From positions 1-12,335 of the forward strand of contig JBAWVO010000195.1 of NCBI GenBank assembly GCA_037147235.1: a stretch of DNA of 12,335 bases, read 5' to 3'. The DNA is from JANXQG01 sp037147235. Its GTDB lineage: Bacteria > Planctomycetota > Planctomycetia > Pirellulales > Thermoguttaceae. Both the position numbers and the translations under genes were made by a program. Below, in pieces: positions 1-6,476 of this stretch (the first letter of the stretch is position 1; every line of letters starts with the position of its first letter). The notes beneath the pieces are model-generated. The model had not been told where the DNA came from, searched no databases, and saw only the letters and a program-made list of their open reading frames with translations.

Positions 1-178
1 GACGGCAACACATCGCCGTAACTCCTTACACAACAAGCGACAGTGCCATTCGTGGATGCCACACTTCTTCCTCCGCCACGCTTCGGGAAGCAGTTGGTGG
101 CGGAAACTAGGCGAAGATTCATCCGGCACGCCTAAAGACCGCATCAGGCAGCGGGTTATAGATTCCGGTAACGATTCG

Positions 179-1213
179 TCAAAAGCGGAAATCCAAGCCG
201 CCCAGAACGCCGTGGTAGAACGCGGTTCCGCCAGTATCCACGCTTGGGCTGCCGAAGTCCTCTACATCGTGGGCGGGATCGAGACAAGGTTGCTGCTTCG
301 ATGCCAACGCCACGCCGTCGAGCCACATCACTTGATATCCGATGCGGGCGGCAAGCCGTGGGGTAATCTGATAACTGCCATTCAAACCGATCTCACCCAC
401 GAATGCCGCATGGCTTGTCGAAGCGAAGTCCGTGAAATCAGGATCGCCGTTCCCTCCAGCCCGGTTGCGGGCGGAGTTGGCATAAATGCCCGCCTTGCCT
501 GTCGCCAATAATTGAAATGGCCCCCGATCCAAAACCGTTATGTCCGAGCCGATTTGAAAACCATAAAGATTGTTGAAACTCTGCGCGTTCAAGGGAACCG
601 GATGATTGTCTCCGACTGGGGTTGCTGAGTACGAGAGGAGTTCGTCGAACTCGACATAGCGAAAGCCGCCAAAAACGGTAATCCGATCCGTGATGGGCCG
701 CTTGAGATTCAACTCAAAGCTAGTCAGTTGTGATATATACCGGGCGGAGAGGTCAACGCCATCGGGGCCTGTCACCCCCAAGAGCCATCGAAAAGGGAAT
801 CCAAATCCCATCGACTCGGAGTTGATAGTCGGGGTTTCGGCAGTCGAGTCATGCACCTGAAACCATCGGAACTCGATATCGGCGGCGTCCCCGTGGTGAA
901 CAATCGTCAGGTCAGGCCCGCCCTCAAAGCCAAAACCGAACTGATCGGCATCTACAACCGGATTGGGTGCAGAACCCAAGCCCCTTGCAAGGTCTTGCGA
1001 CGGCAAACCGCCTCGCTGTAGGAACAGGATGCCAGCCTTCACCTTCCAGGCGCAAGATTGGTCAAGGACCATCTCGCCCCCGCAAGTACCGCTGGCGTCA
1101 GTTCCACAGGAAACGACCGGCTCGACGCTTGATTCCTCTGCTGTAAGCGTGGCCGGAATCGACCCGGCAAGCAGAAGACTACCAACGACCCACCCCAAGA
1201 ATTGTTTGGACAT
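179..1213 (-). CDS. BBP7-like planctomycete outer-membrane beta-barrel protein
   Basis: A 344-residue exported protein, probably an outer-membrane beta-barrel of unknown cargo. Residues 1-25 form a classical signal peptide: MSKQ, then a hydrophobic core, then a small-residue cleavage zone (LTA before EES). The mature part is a run of alternating aromatic/hydrophobic strands with short turns. Recognisable segments are FGFEGGPDLTIV, GFRYVEFDE, NNLYGFQIGSD and GYQVMWLDGVALA. It ends in FYHGVLGGLDFRF, and a terminal Phe is typical of barrel proteins recognised by the BAM machinery. This pattern matches the BBP7-type family that is expanded in planctomycetes; the assignment rests on memory of the family and not on a search. 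The ATG at 1213 is supported by an AAAGGA ribosome site seven bases upstream. Two cysteines near the mature N-terminus (SCGTDASGTC) could form a disulfide. The gene is divergent from the rest of the window and seems to be a single unit. Pore or adhesin functions cannot be separated from sequence. Confidence 0.8.
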   Translation of the reverse strand: MSKQFLGWVVGSLLLAGSIPATLTAEESSVEPVVSCGTDASGTCGGEMVLDQSCAWKVKAGILFLQRGGLPSQDLARGLGSAPNPVVDADQFGFGFEGGPDLTIVHHGDAADIEFRWFQVHDSTAETPTINSESMGFGFPFRWLLGVTGPDGVDLSARYISQLTSFELNLKRPITDRITVFGGFRYVEFDELLSYSATPVGDNHPVPLNAQSFNNLYGFQIGSDITVLDRGPFQLLATGKAGIYANSARNRAGGNGDPDFTDFASTSHAAFVGEIGLNGSYQITPRLAARIGYQVMWLDGVALASKQQPCLDPAHDVEDFGSPSVDTGGTAFYHGVLGGLDFRF

Positions 1214-1220
1214 TTAGGAT

Positions 1221-1226
1221 TCCTTT
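1221..1226 (-). promoter_or_regulatory. Ribosome binding site of the barrel gene
   Basis: On the minus strand this reads AAGGA within GGAAAGGAATCC, about seven bases before the ATG at 1213-1211. It is a good Shine-Dalgarno match and decides the start. Confidence 0.6.
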
Positions 1227-1380
1227 CCAAAGAGACGCCCCAGACAGTAACGCTTTCGTGCCCATCGACCGATTCCCGACGATATATTACGGCGAGACTC
1301 CGTGCATGGCAGATACCTCCCTGCCCGCAAACTCGACGACGGCGGATGGGCCGATTAACCAATGGCGTTGCTGGGGGGCT

Positions 1381-1415
1381 CGGCGTTCCCTACCTCGGCC
1401 AGCGGCGTTCCCTAC
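1381..1415. repeat. 13-bp direct repeat, two copies 22 bp apart
   Basis: CGGCGTTCCCTAC occurs at 1381-1393 and again at 1403-1415. A related inverted word (GTTAGGAACG) follows at about 1430-1439. Read on the minus strand the unit is GTAGGGAACGCCG, the kind of word found in scattered planctomycete intergenic repeats. It is probably a degraded interspersed repeat and not a protein-binding operator. Confidence 0.5.
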
Positions 1416-1557
1416 TCGTTTTAACTACGTTAGGAACGGTTCTGATCGATCCGTCAATGCAACGTCGTTCATGGAAAAGCCATCAACCCGCCGAATGCAC
1501 TGTGCAATTATACCCCATTGGTTACACAGCGAGTGGTCGCTATGCTGATTTATTGGG

Positions 1558-1701
1558 CTAGGGTGGCATTTCCTTGACCGCAGCTTCCGGGAGTCCGACG
1601 AGGATTTGTTTTGGCAGCCCACTGGGAGATACATCGACCTCGACCTCAACAGGCAGGGCCTCGATGCCGACGAGCGTGAAGGTTTTGAGTTTGGCGAGCA
1701 T
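1558..1701 (-). pseudogene. comM: Truncated N-terminus of ComM/YifB-type Mg-chelatase-like AAA+ ATPase
   Basis: On the minus strand an ATG at 1701-1699 opens a 47-codon frame that ends in TAG at 1560-1558. It starts MLAKLKTFTLVGIEALPVEV and continues through LPKQILVGLPEAAVKE. These are the hallmark N-terminal residues of YifB/ComM proteins (ribosomal-protein-S5-fold domain before the AAA+ module). Intact members have about 500 residues; this one stops after about residue 44 plus three unrelated residues (MPP). The Walker A, Walker B and C-terminal domains are all absent from the window. Conservation right up to a sharp edge near 1567-1570 suggests a recent deletion or rearrangement breakpoint and not slow decay. 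ComM is a helicase that promotes branch migration in natural transformation; the fragment cannot do this. The frame also extends upstream of the ATG, in phase, to a TAG, which is of uncertain meaning. Confidence 0.82.
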
Positions 1702-2001
1702 ACCTTGTCGCACAAGCCGGCATTGGAGAATATCAAAGAAGCGATCACGCTTGGCTTTGGGCCGAAGATCAGAAAGCAGTCGCTAACATCCACGCGCAAC
1801 ATGTGCTGTGCGGCGTTTGATATCTTGCAGCGGTCTTACTCCGGGATGACTGTTGAGGGTGGATACCCCCATTTTCTTCCCCCCGAATCCTATCCGTCAC
1901 AAAGTTACCCCTTGCCTGCGGTGCCATCACTGCAATAATTGACAAGGCAGGGCATTTGCGTCCCCTACGGCGTTAGAAATTCCAAGCCCCAGGAACCGAC
2001 G
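1702..2001. other. Gap between comM stump and msrBA
   Basis: About 300 bases with no gene that can be supported. The part next to 1701 is the original 5' flank of the comM stump. A perfect TTGACA (1939-1944) lies about 58 bases before the msrBA start and could be a -35 element, but no good -10 follows at 16-18 bases. In-frame translation can be extended to a TTG at 1939, but this adds a non-conserved tail ahead of the signal sequence. Confidence 0.4.
1991..1994 (+). promoter_or_regulatory. Ribosome binding site deciding the msrBA start
   Basis: AGGA seven bases before the ATG at 2002. It favours 2002 over the upstream in-frame TTG at 1939, which has no Shine-Dalgarno and would place 21 polar residues before the hydrophobic leader. 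Confidence 0.55.
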
Positions 2002-3042
2002 ATGAGTACACAAAAATATTTTGGATTGTTGGTGGTTGCAGCCTTGGCTGCCACCCTCGGGTTGGTGGCTTTCTCGGCGACCCTAACCGTAACTAGAAAG
2101 GAGGCGCCTGTGACCGAACGCAAGGCCAATAAGGAGGAACTGAAACATAAGTTAAGTCCTTTACAATATCGGGTGACCCAGGAGTCCGCCACGGAACCCG
2201 CCTTTCACAACGAATATTGGAACGAACACCGGGAAGGCCTCTACGTCGACATCGTCAGCGGCAAAATCCTATTTTCGTCCGAGGACAAGTTTGACTCCGG
2301 TTGCGGCTGGCCCAGTTTCACGAAACCCGTGGATGGTACTCAGGTCGTCGAGAAGCGGGACACTAAACTCGGCATGGTCCGCACCGAAGTCCGCTCCAAG
2401 GGTGCGGATTCCCACCTTGGGCATGTGTTTAGTGACGGTCCCCCAGACAAGGGCGGGATGCGCTACTGCATCAACTCAGCATCTCTCCGATTCATCCCGG
2501 TCGATGATCTGGAGAAAGAAGGCTATGGCAGCTTCCTCCCCTTGTTAGGTCGCCCGGCTCCCAAGACAGTCGAGGAAATCGCCACCTTCGCGGGGGGGTG
2601 TTTCTGGGGCATGGAAGAACTTCTGCGTCACGAGCCGGGCGTAATCGCCACCGAAGTGGGATACACCGGCGGCACAGTGTCGCATGCCACGTACGAAAAC
2701 CACAAAGGTCATGCCGAGGCCATCCAGATCCGGTTCAACCCGGCAAAGACCAGCTTTGAGACGCTGCTGCGATTGTTCTTCCGCATTCACGATCCTACCA
2801 CCCTGAACCGCCAGGGCAATGACAAGGGCAGTTCGTACCGCAGTGCCATCTTTTTCAACAGTCCGGAGCAGAAGCGCATTGCGGAAAAGGTGAAAGCTGA
2901 AGTCGATGCATCCGGCAAGTGGAAGAAGCCCATCGTCACCGAGATCACCCCCGCCGGTCCCTGGTGGAAGGCCGAGGATTACCACCAGGACTACCTTCAG
3001 AAACATCCGGGCGGATACACCTGCCACTTCCTCAGGGACTAA
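2002..3042 (+). CDS. msrBA: Bifunctional peptide methionine sulfoxide reductase, MsrB-MsrA fusion, membrane-anchored or exported
   Basis: A 346-residue fusion that repairs both methionine-R- and methionine-S-sulfoxides in proteins. Residues 7-30 are a hydrophobic segment (FGLLVVAALAATLGLVAF) acting as anchor or signal, so repair probably takes place in the periplasm. MsrB spans about 52-166. It has GLYVDIVSG in place of the zinc-binding CxxC, FDSGCGWPSFTKP (Cys101), SHLGHVFSDGP, and RYCINSASLRF with the catalytic Cys156. MsrA spans about 192-346. It has GGCFWG with the catalytic Cys200, VGYTGG, the degenerate DKGSSYRS motif, EDYHQDYL, and a C-terminal GGYTCHFLRD whose Cys341 can resolve the disulfide. 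All expected catalytic residues are present, and the MsrB belongs to the zinc-free type. The order B then A is the less common one for fusions. The gene stands alone, with repeat-filled sequence after it. Electrons would have to come from a thioredoxin-like periplasmic donor not encoded here. Confidence 0.95.
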   Translation: MSTQKYFGLLVVAALAATLGLVAFSATLTVTRKEAPVTERKANKEELKHKLSPLQYRVTQESATEPAFHNEYWNEHREGLYVDIVSGKILFSSEDKFDSGCGWPSFTKPVDGTQVVEKRDTKLGMVRTEVRSKGADSHLGHVFSDGPPDKGGMRYCINSASLRFIPVDDLEKEGYGSFLPLLGRPAPKTVEEIATFAGGCFWGMEELLRHEPGVIATEVGYTGGTVSHATYENHKGHAEAIQIRFNPAKTSFETLLRLFFRIHDPTTLNRQGNDKGSSYRSAIFFNSPEQKRIAEKVKAEVDASGKWKKPIVTEITPAGPWWKAEDYHQDYLQKHPGGYTCHFLRD

Positions 3043-3090
3043 TCAGCCAGCCCTGACAACACGGGACGCGGCGGTCGAACCACGATGATT

Positions 3091-3159
3091 CCCTCTCTCC
3101 CGTTCACCGGGAGACCTACGGTCGAGCGTTTCGGCGGGGTCAGGAGACCCGCGACGAAC
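3091..3159 (-). repeat. Two-hairpin interspersed repeat, copy A (reverse orientation)
   Basis: The reverse complement of 3107-3159 matches copy C (9595 onward) with three mismatches over about 53 bases. Key shared words are GCGGGTCTCCTGACCCCGCC and GAAACG followed by CGACCG(T/A)AGGTCTCC. Similarity fades toward 3091, where TCTCCC/GGGAGA still pairs across a short loop (3096-3114). It is a degraded or 3'-truncated copy. Confidence 0.8.
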
Positions 3160-3205
3160 TCGATTACCCGCCGAACTCGTGTAATCCATTTTCTTCGTTA
3201 ATTCA

Positions 3206-3274
3206 CCGCGAAAGACCGCAAAGTGCGCAATAGAAAGATGCTTGTTCTTTTGCGTTCCCTGCGTTCTTTCGCGG
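3206..3274. repeat. Imperfect 25-bp inverted repeat
   Basis: Arm 3206-3230 (CCGCGAAAGACCGCAAAG...) pairs with arm 3250-3274 (...CTGCGTTCTTTCGCGG) at 20 of 25 positions around a 19-base loop. The outer ten base pairs are perfect. It could serve as a bidirectional transcription stop after msrBA or be a miniature repeat element. There is no T-tract of the kind an intrinsic terminator needs. Confidence 0.65.
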
Positions 3275-3490
3275 ATAATTCATTTTTCCAACGTCGCGTG
3301 GATTCCTCGAAAGACTTGTAAGGCCAGTGACTTTGCAGTTCCCCTCGCCGTACCTGACATTGTGGCAGGTGGTTGATAAAATAGGTTCAGCGTGCCGTTT
3401 CCGTGCCTTCGGGAATAGTTTTGTTTCCCAGGGCCGAATAACCTTTTAATCAGAGATCCGCATCACGAAAACAGCGTGAAGCGGGGCCAA

Positions 3491-3496
3491 GGAGAG
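3491..3496 (+). promoter_or_regulatory. Ribosome binding site deciding the sigma factor start
   Basis: AAGGAGAG lies six bases before GTG 3503, a strong Shine-Dalgarno. The longer in-frame choice, GTG 3476, has none and would translate across this site. GTG 3503 is therefore preferred. Confidence 0.65.
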
Positions 3497-3502
3497 ATCA
3501 CT

Positions 3503-4045
3503 GTGGCGATTACCATTGCAGAATTCGATGGCATGGTCGCCGACTATGGTCCCGCGATGTACCGTTTGGCATACCGCCTTGTGGGGGATCGCCACGAGGC
3601 CGAAGATTTGGTTCAGGAGGCTTTCCGATCGGCCTGGAAGAGCCGCAATCTCTTCCGGTCGGACGGTGGCAGCCGAGCATGGCTGGCATCGATCCTCAGG
3701 CGTCGGGTGGCCGACCACTGGCGACGCCCCCGCCCACCGGCCCTCGTGGCCGACGATCAATGCCTGGAGGTCGAACTCCCTGCCGACGATCCTTGCCGCG
3801 ACGAACTGACCGACGAGATGCAGCGTGCCTTGAACCGACTCCCCCTGGAACTTAAAGAGACCTTGCTCCTCGTGGTGGTTGCTGAACTAACCCACCAAGA
3901 GGCATCCGAAATGCTTGGTGTACCCTTGGGTACGGTATTGTCGCGAGTCAGCCGGGCACGCAAGCGATTGCGCGAGTACTTGACTCCGACGCAGAACACC
4001 GATCCCAAGGATCGATCCCAAAATAATATGAATACGACAAAGTAA
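3503..4045 (+). CDS. ECF-type RNA polymerase sigma factor (sigma-70 family)
   Basis: A 180-residue alternative sigma factor of normal ECF length that directs RNA polymerase to a specific promoter set. Region 2 spans about residues 14-75 (YGPAMYRLAYRLVGD, then AEDLVQEAFRSAW, the region 2.2 core-binding signature, and SRAWLASILRRRVADHWRR). A short acidic linker with two Cys follows. Region 4 spans about 104-160 (DEMQRALNRLPLELKETLLL, then a helix-turn-helix HQEASEMLGVPLGTVLSRVSRARKRLREYL). No extra C-terminal domain is present. The downstream vWA membrane protein starts 12 bases after the stop, so the two genes are almost certainly co-transcribed. By analogy with ECF loci, the partner may hold or sense for this factor; that is inference. 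The gene could autoregulate its own upstream promoter, which was not identified. Confidence 0.93.
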   Translation: MAITIAEFDGMVADYGPAMYRLAYRLVGDRHEAEDLVQEAFRSAWKSRNLFRSDGGSRAWLASILRRRVADHWRRPRPPALVADDQCLEVELPADDPCRDELTDEMQRALNRLPLELKETLLLVVVAELTHQEASEMLGVPLGTVLSRVSRARKRLREYLTPTQNTDPKDRSQNNMNTTK

Positions 4046-4057
4046 TCGTTCCCATCC

Positions 4058-6262
4058 ATGTCCACTGCCGATTTCAAACTCGATGCCCAGCTTCAGAACG
4101 TCCCATTGCCGGACGGCCTGCTGGATCGGCTCATGGCCTTGCCGCTGGCTGACGATGAGGATATCGACGAACTCCTGCGCGATGTGGCCCTTCCGCCTGG
4201 TTTCTTGCCGCGGCTGCAAGCAGTTCCATTGACCGACGACGACGGGCTTGACGAAGCCTTGCGCAATGTATCGGTCCCGGACGACCTGGTTTCTTCTTGT
4301 CGCCATCATACCCGCCGGCATCCGGCTCGCCAACAGTTCACCCGTCTTGGGGACCGGCGTCCGATGGACCGCGCATTGCGGATCAGCCGCATCGCCACGG
4401 CAGCGTCGTTGATTCTGGCGGTTTCGCTGAGCCTCGGCAGCGCGATGTTGCTCTTGTTGGTTTTGAACGGTTCCGGCGGTGGGTTGCCAGTGCCGCAACT
4501 GGCCCAACAACAAACTCCCACTCCTCCCACCCCAGTCGAAAAGCCCCTAGAGGCATCCTGGGGCATGTTGGCTGACGATTCCTCGGGAGTCGCCGCGTGG
4601 CCCGCGCAACTGATGGATTACCATCGTGAGATCAAACTGGCCCAGATCGAGCCGGCTGCGGCATTGGCAGCCCGTGACTCGCTGGCGTCGGCCATGTTAC
4701 CCGGCGGTGCCGACCCGCTGGCACAGTCAGCCGGGGGGGTATTGGGGTCGAATAGCTGGGATGACCTTCCAGAACTGCCGACGCGGCCGTTCGGTCTGGT
4801 TCCTCACGGGCTCGATTGGCCGTTGGTGCCGGGGGCGAATCGGCCATTCCTGACGCATTTCAATTTCCATCCGTTTGTTTCGCCCGGTGCCAGTCCGCGT
4901 TTACAGACATGCCCGGTGCCGCTGGCAGTCGAACCGTCGAGCTATGAGTTGGCACATCGCTACCTCGAGCGGAACGAGTGGCCACCCGCCGATCGCGTTC
5001 ACACCGAAGAGTTCCTGGCGGCTGTGGATTACCACTTCCCCAAGCCGACGAATCAAAGTCTCGGGCTGATCGTGGCAGGCGGCCCCTCCCCCATCAGCGG
5101 CGAAGGTTTCTGTCTCTTGCAGGTCGGCGTGCAGGCACGGCAGACCGACGATGCCAAGCACGCGCCACTGCACTTGGTACTGCTGATTGATACTTCGACG
5201 AGCATGCGTTGGGGTAGCCGCATGGAGATTGTCCGCCGCGCCCTGCGCAATTTCCCGGGGATCATTAGTGCGGAAGATCGGCTGTCGCTGGTGACCTTCA
5301 ATCAGGCCGCGCATGTGCTTGTGGAGAATTCGAGTCGCGATGCCTTACTTCCGTTCGCGGCAGCCGCCGATTTTCTCTCCGCCGAGGGGGCGACCAATAT
5401 CCTCGGCGGGCTGCGCGAGGCTTATGGCGTGGCGCGGCCGACGCTCGGTCCCGGGCGGCCCGCAGTGCGGGTCGTGCTGTTGACCGATGGCCTGCTGGAT
5501 CTCGAACCGGCAACCGCGCAAAAGATCGAGCAGCAAGTGGCCCAGGCTGCCAGAGAGAATGTTCCGTTGGATGTGATCGATCTGAGGCAGCAGAAAGAGG
5601 CCGATCCACAATTGGCGGCCCTATCCCAGGCCGGCCGTGGTACGGTCCATCGCGCCCTCAGTGCCGAGCAGGTTCAGTGGGCGTTTCGCGAGATAGTCAC
5701 CGGTCGCTCGCAACTCGTGGCCCGCGCGGCCCGCTTGCAAGTCACTTTCAATCCGAAGTCGGTGCTGGAGTATCGCCTGCTGGGCCACGAGTCGGGCGAT
5801 TGGGGAGGGTTGTTGCCTGGCCCGCTCGATGCCGACTTCCGTGAAGGCCAGACCGCCACGGCCTTGTTCGAGGTCCGACTCGCCGCCGAGGGGCCAGGCG
5901 ATCTCGCCTCCGTCGACCTCGCCTGGTATACGCCTGACGGCGAGAAGCCCCTGGCGGGCAAAACCGCGCAGAAGGCCCACACGACAATCGAGCGCAAACA
6001 CTTCGCCCCATTGCTGACCAGTTCCGCACCATCGCTGCAAGAGGCGGCCGTGGTTGCCTACACAGCCGAAGTTTTGCGCCACTCACCCTTCATTTTCCAA
6101 CGCCGCCCCGTACCAAGCATACCGGCTGCCTTGCTCCGGGCCGTTGAACTTTCCGGCCAAGTCGACAGTCAATTGCGGCAACTGCCTTCGTTCGAGGAGT
6201 TTATTGTTTTGATCCGGCAGGAAGCGAAGGCCCATTCCGCCAAACGCGCGGCGAAGGATTGA
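4058..6262 (+). CDS. YfbK-like membrane protein with vWA domain and N-terminal 28-residue repeats; candidate anti-sigma partner
   Basis: 734 residues. The cytoplasmic N-terminus has a tandem repeat with an exact 28-residue period: residues 8-35, 36-63 and a partial 64-80, each of the form LxxxLxxVxLPxGLLxRL...PLxDDxx. One transmembrane helix follows at about 112-136, then a Pro-rich linker. The segment SYELAHRYLERNEWPPADRV resembles the N-terminal domain of YfbK-type proteins. The vWA domain starts near 370 with MIDAS residues D378-T-S-T-S382, T446 and D477 (LLTDG), so metal binding looks intact. The C-terminal part (LQVTFNPKSVLEYRLLGHES through SPFI) resembles the DUF3520/YfbK C-terminal domain. 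It sits directly after an ECF sigma gene but has no zinc-finger anti-sigma motif (HxxxCxxC). The repeat could instead be the sigma-binding part, with the periplasmic vWA as sensor; this is inferred. There is no clear Shine-Dalgarno, so translation may be coupled to the sigma gene. Confidence 0.85.
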   Translation: MSTADFKLDAQLQNVPLPDGLLDRLMALPLADDEDIDELLRDVALPPGFLPRLQAVPLTDDDGLDEALRNVSVPDDLVSSCRHHTRRHPARQQFTRLGDRRPMDRALRISRIATAASLILAVSLSLGSAMLLLLVLNGSGGGLPVPQLAQQQTPTPPTPVEKPLEASWGMLADDSSGVAAWPAQLMDYHREIKLAQIEPAAALAARDSLASAMLPGGADPLAQSAGGVLGSNSWDDLPELPTRPFGLVPHGLDWPLVPGANRPFLTHFNFHPFVSPGASPRLQTCPVPLAVEPSSYELAHRYLERNEWPPADRVHTEEFLAAVDYHFPKPTNQSLGLIVAGGPSPISGEGFCLLQVGVQARQTDDAKHAPLHLVLLIDTSTSMRWGSRMEIVRRALRNFPGIISAEDRLSLVTFNQAAHVLVENSSRDALLPFAAAADFLSAEGATNILGGLREAYGVARPTLGPGRPAVRVVLLTDGLLDLEPATAQKIEQQVAQAARENVPLDVIDLRQQKEADPQLAALSQAGRGTVHRALSAEQVQWAFREIVTGRSQLVARAARLQVTFNPKSVLEYRLLGHESGDWGGLLPGPLDADFREGQTATALFEVRLAAEGPGDLASVDLAWYTPDGEKPLAGKTAQKAHTTIERKHFAPLLTSSAPSLQEAAVVAYTAEVLRHSPFIFQRRPVPSIPAALLRAVELSGQVDSQLRQLPSFEEFIVLIRQEAKAHSAKRAAKD

Positions 6263-6292
6263 GGGAGGGAGAACAGCCATCCAGTCGGTCTC

Positions 6293-6398
6293 GTTCGGCG
6301 CGGGTCTCCTGACCCCGCCGAAACGTCCGACCGAAGGTCTCCTAGCGAATGGGAAACTTTCGGTCGGAGACCGGCCACAACAGGCGACCGGCCACAAC
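6293..6398 (+). repeat. Two-hairpin interspersed repeat, copy B
   Basis: The first 50 bases (6293-6342) match copy C at 49 positions. Hairpin 1 is GCGGGTC-TCCT-GACCCCGC (with one bulge). Hairpin 2 pairs 6326-6338 with 6356-6368 at 12 of 13 positions around a 17-base loop. The end word GACCGGCCACAAC is duplicated in tandem (6369-6381 and 6386-6398). It lies in the 214-base gap between the vWA gene and the long TPR gene. Confidence 0.85.
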
Positions 6399-6400
6399 GG

Positions 6401-6406
6401 TATAAT
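6401..6406 (+). promoter_or_regulatory. Possible -10 box for the long TPR gene
   Basis: A perfect TATAAT directly after repeat copy B and about 70 bases before the ATG at 6477. The hexamer 17 bases upstream (CAACAG) is a poor -35, so this is only a candidate. If real, the repeat's tail would supply the upstream part of the promoter. Confidence 0.3.
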
Positions 6407-6476
6407 TGGAGAAACACCCAATCGCTCGGGTCATTACTCAACCCTTAACACATTCGTTCACATTATTCTCGACACT

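Larger units (their letters stand above)
1214..1557. other. Intergenic zone without a recognisable gene
   Basis: A 344-base stretch between the barrel gene and the comM stump. Open frames cross it on both strands, but their translations are low-complexity and match no family known to me. It contains a 13-base direct repeat (1381-1393 and 1403-1415) and should hold the barrel gene promoter, although no convincing -35/-10 pair was found. A TATAAT on the minus strand near 1508-1513 has no good -35 partner. Confidence 0.5.
3043..3502. other. Repeat-bearing intergenic region upstream of the sigma factor
   Basis: This gap of about 460 bases holds a reverse-oriented copy of the two-hairpin repeat (about 3091-3159) and an imperfect 25-bp inverted repeat (3206-3274). 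Then come about 200 bases of ordinary sequence that should contain the sigma factor promoter. No coding frame can be supported. A small palindrome GGGAA/TTCCC (about 3411-3429) lies roughly 75 bases before the sigma start; its role is unknown. Confidence 0.5.

Noticed and set aside
56..511. A 151-codon plus-strand open frame over the 3' part of the barrel gene
   Set aside because: Antisense shadow of a clear minus-strand coding gene; its translation has no recognisable domain or signal and it has no ribosome site.
1606..1938. A 110-codon plus-strand frame with ALENIKEAITLGF, which resembles HicB-type antitoxins
   Set aside because: The first half is antisense to the comM stump and the similarity is limited to a short helix; the second half is low-complexity Pro/Ser.
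1939..2001. TTG 1939 as the msrBA start
   Set aside because: It coincides with a TTGACA promoter-like word, has no ribosome site, and would put 21 non-conserved polar residues before the hydrophobic leader.
6083..6441. Minus-strand frames over repeat copy B with Arg/Gly-rich peptides (GDPRRTRPTGW, RPSVGRFGGVRRPAPN)
   Set aside because: The same peptides appear over copy C, so they are translations of the repeat and not genes.
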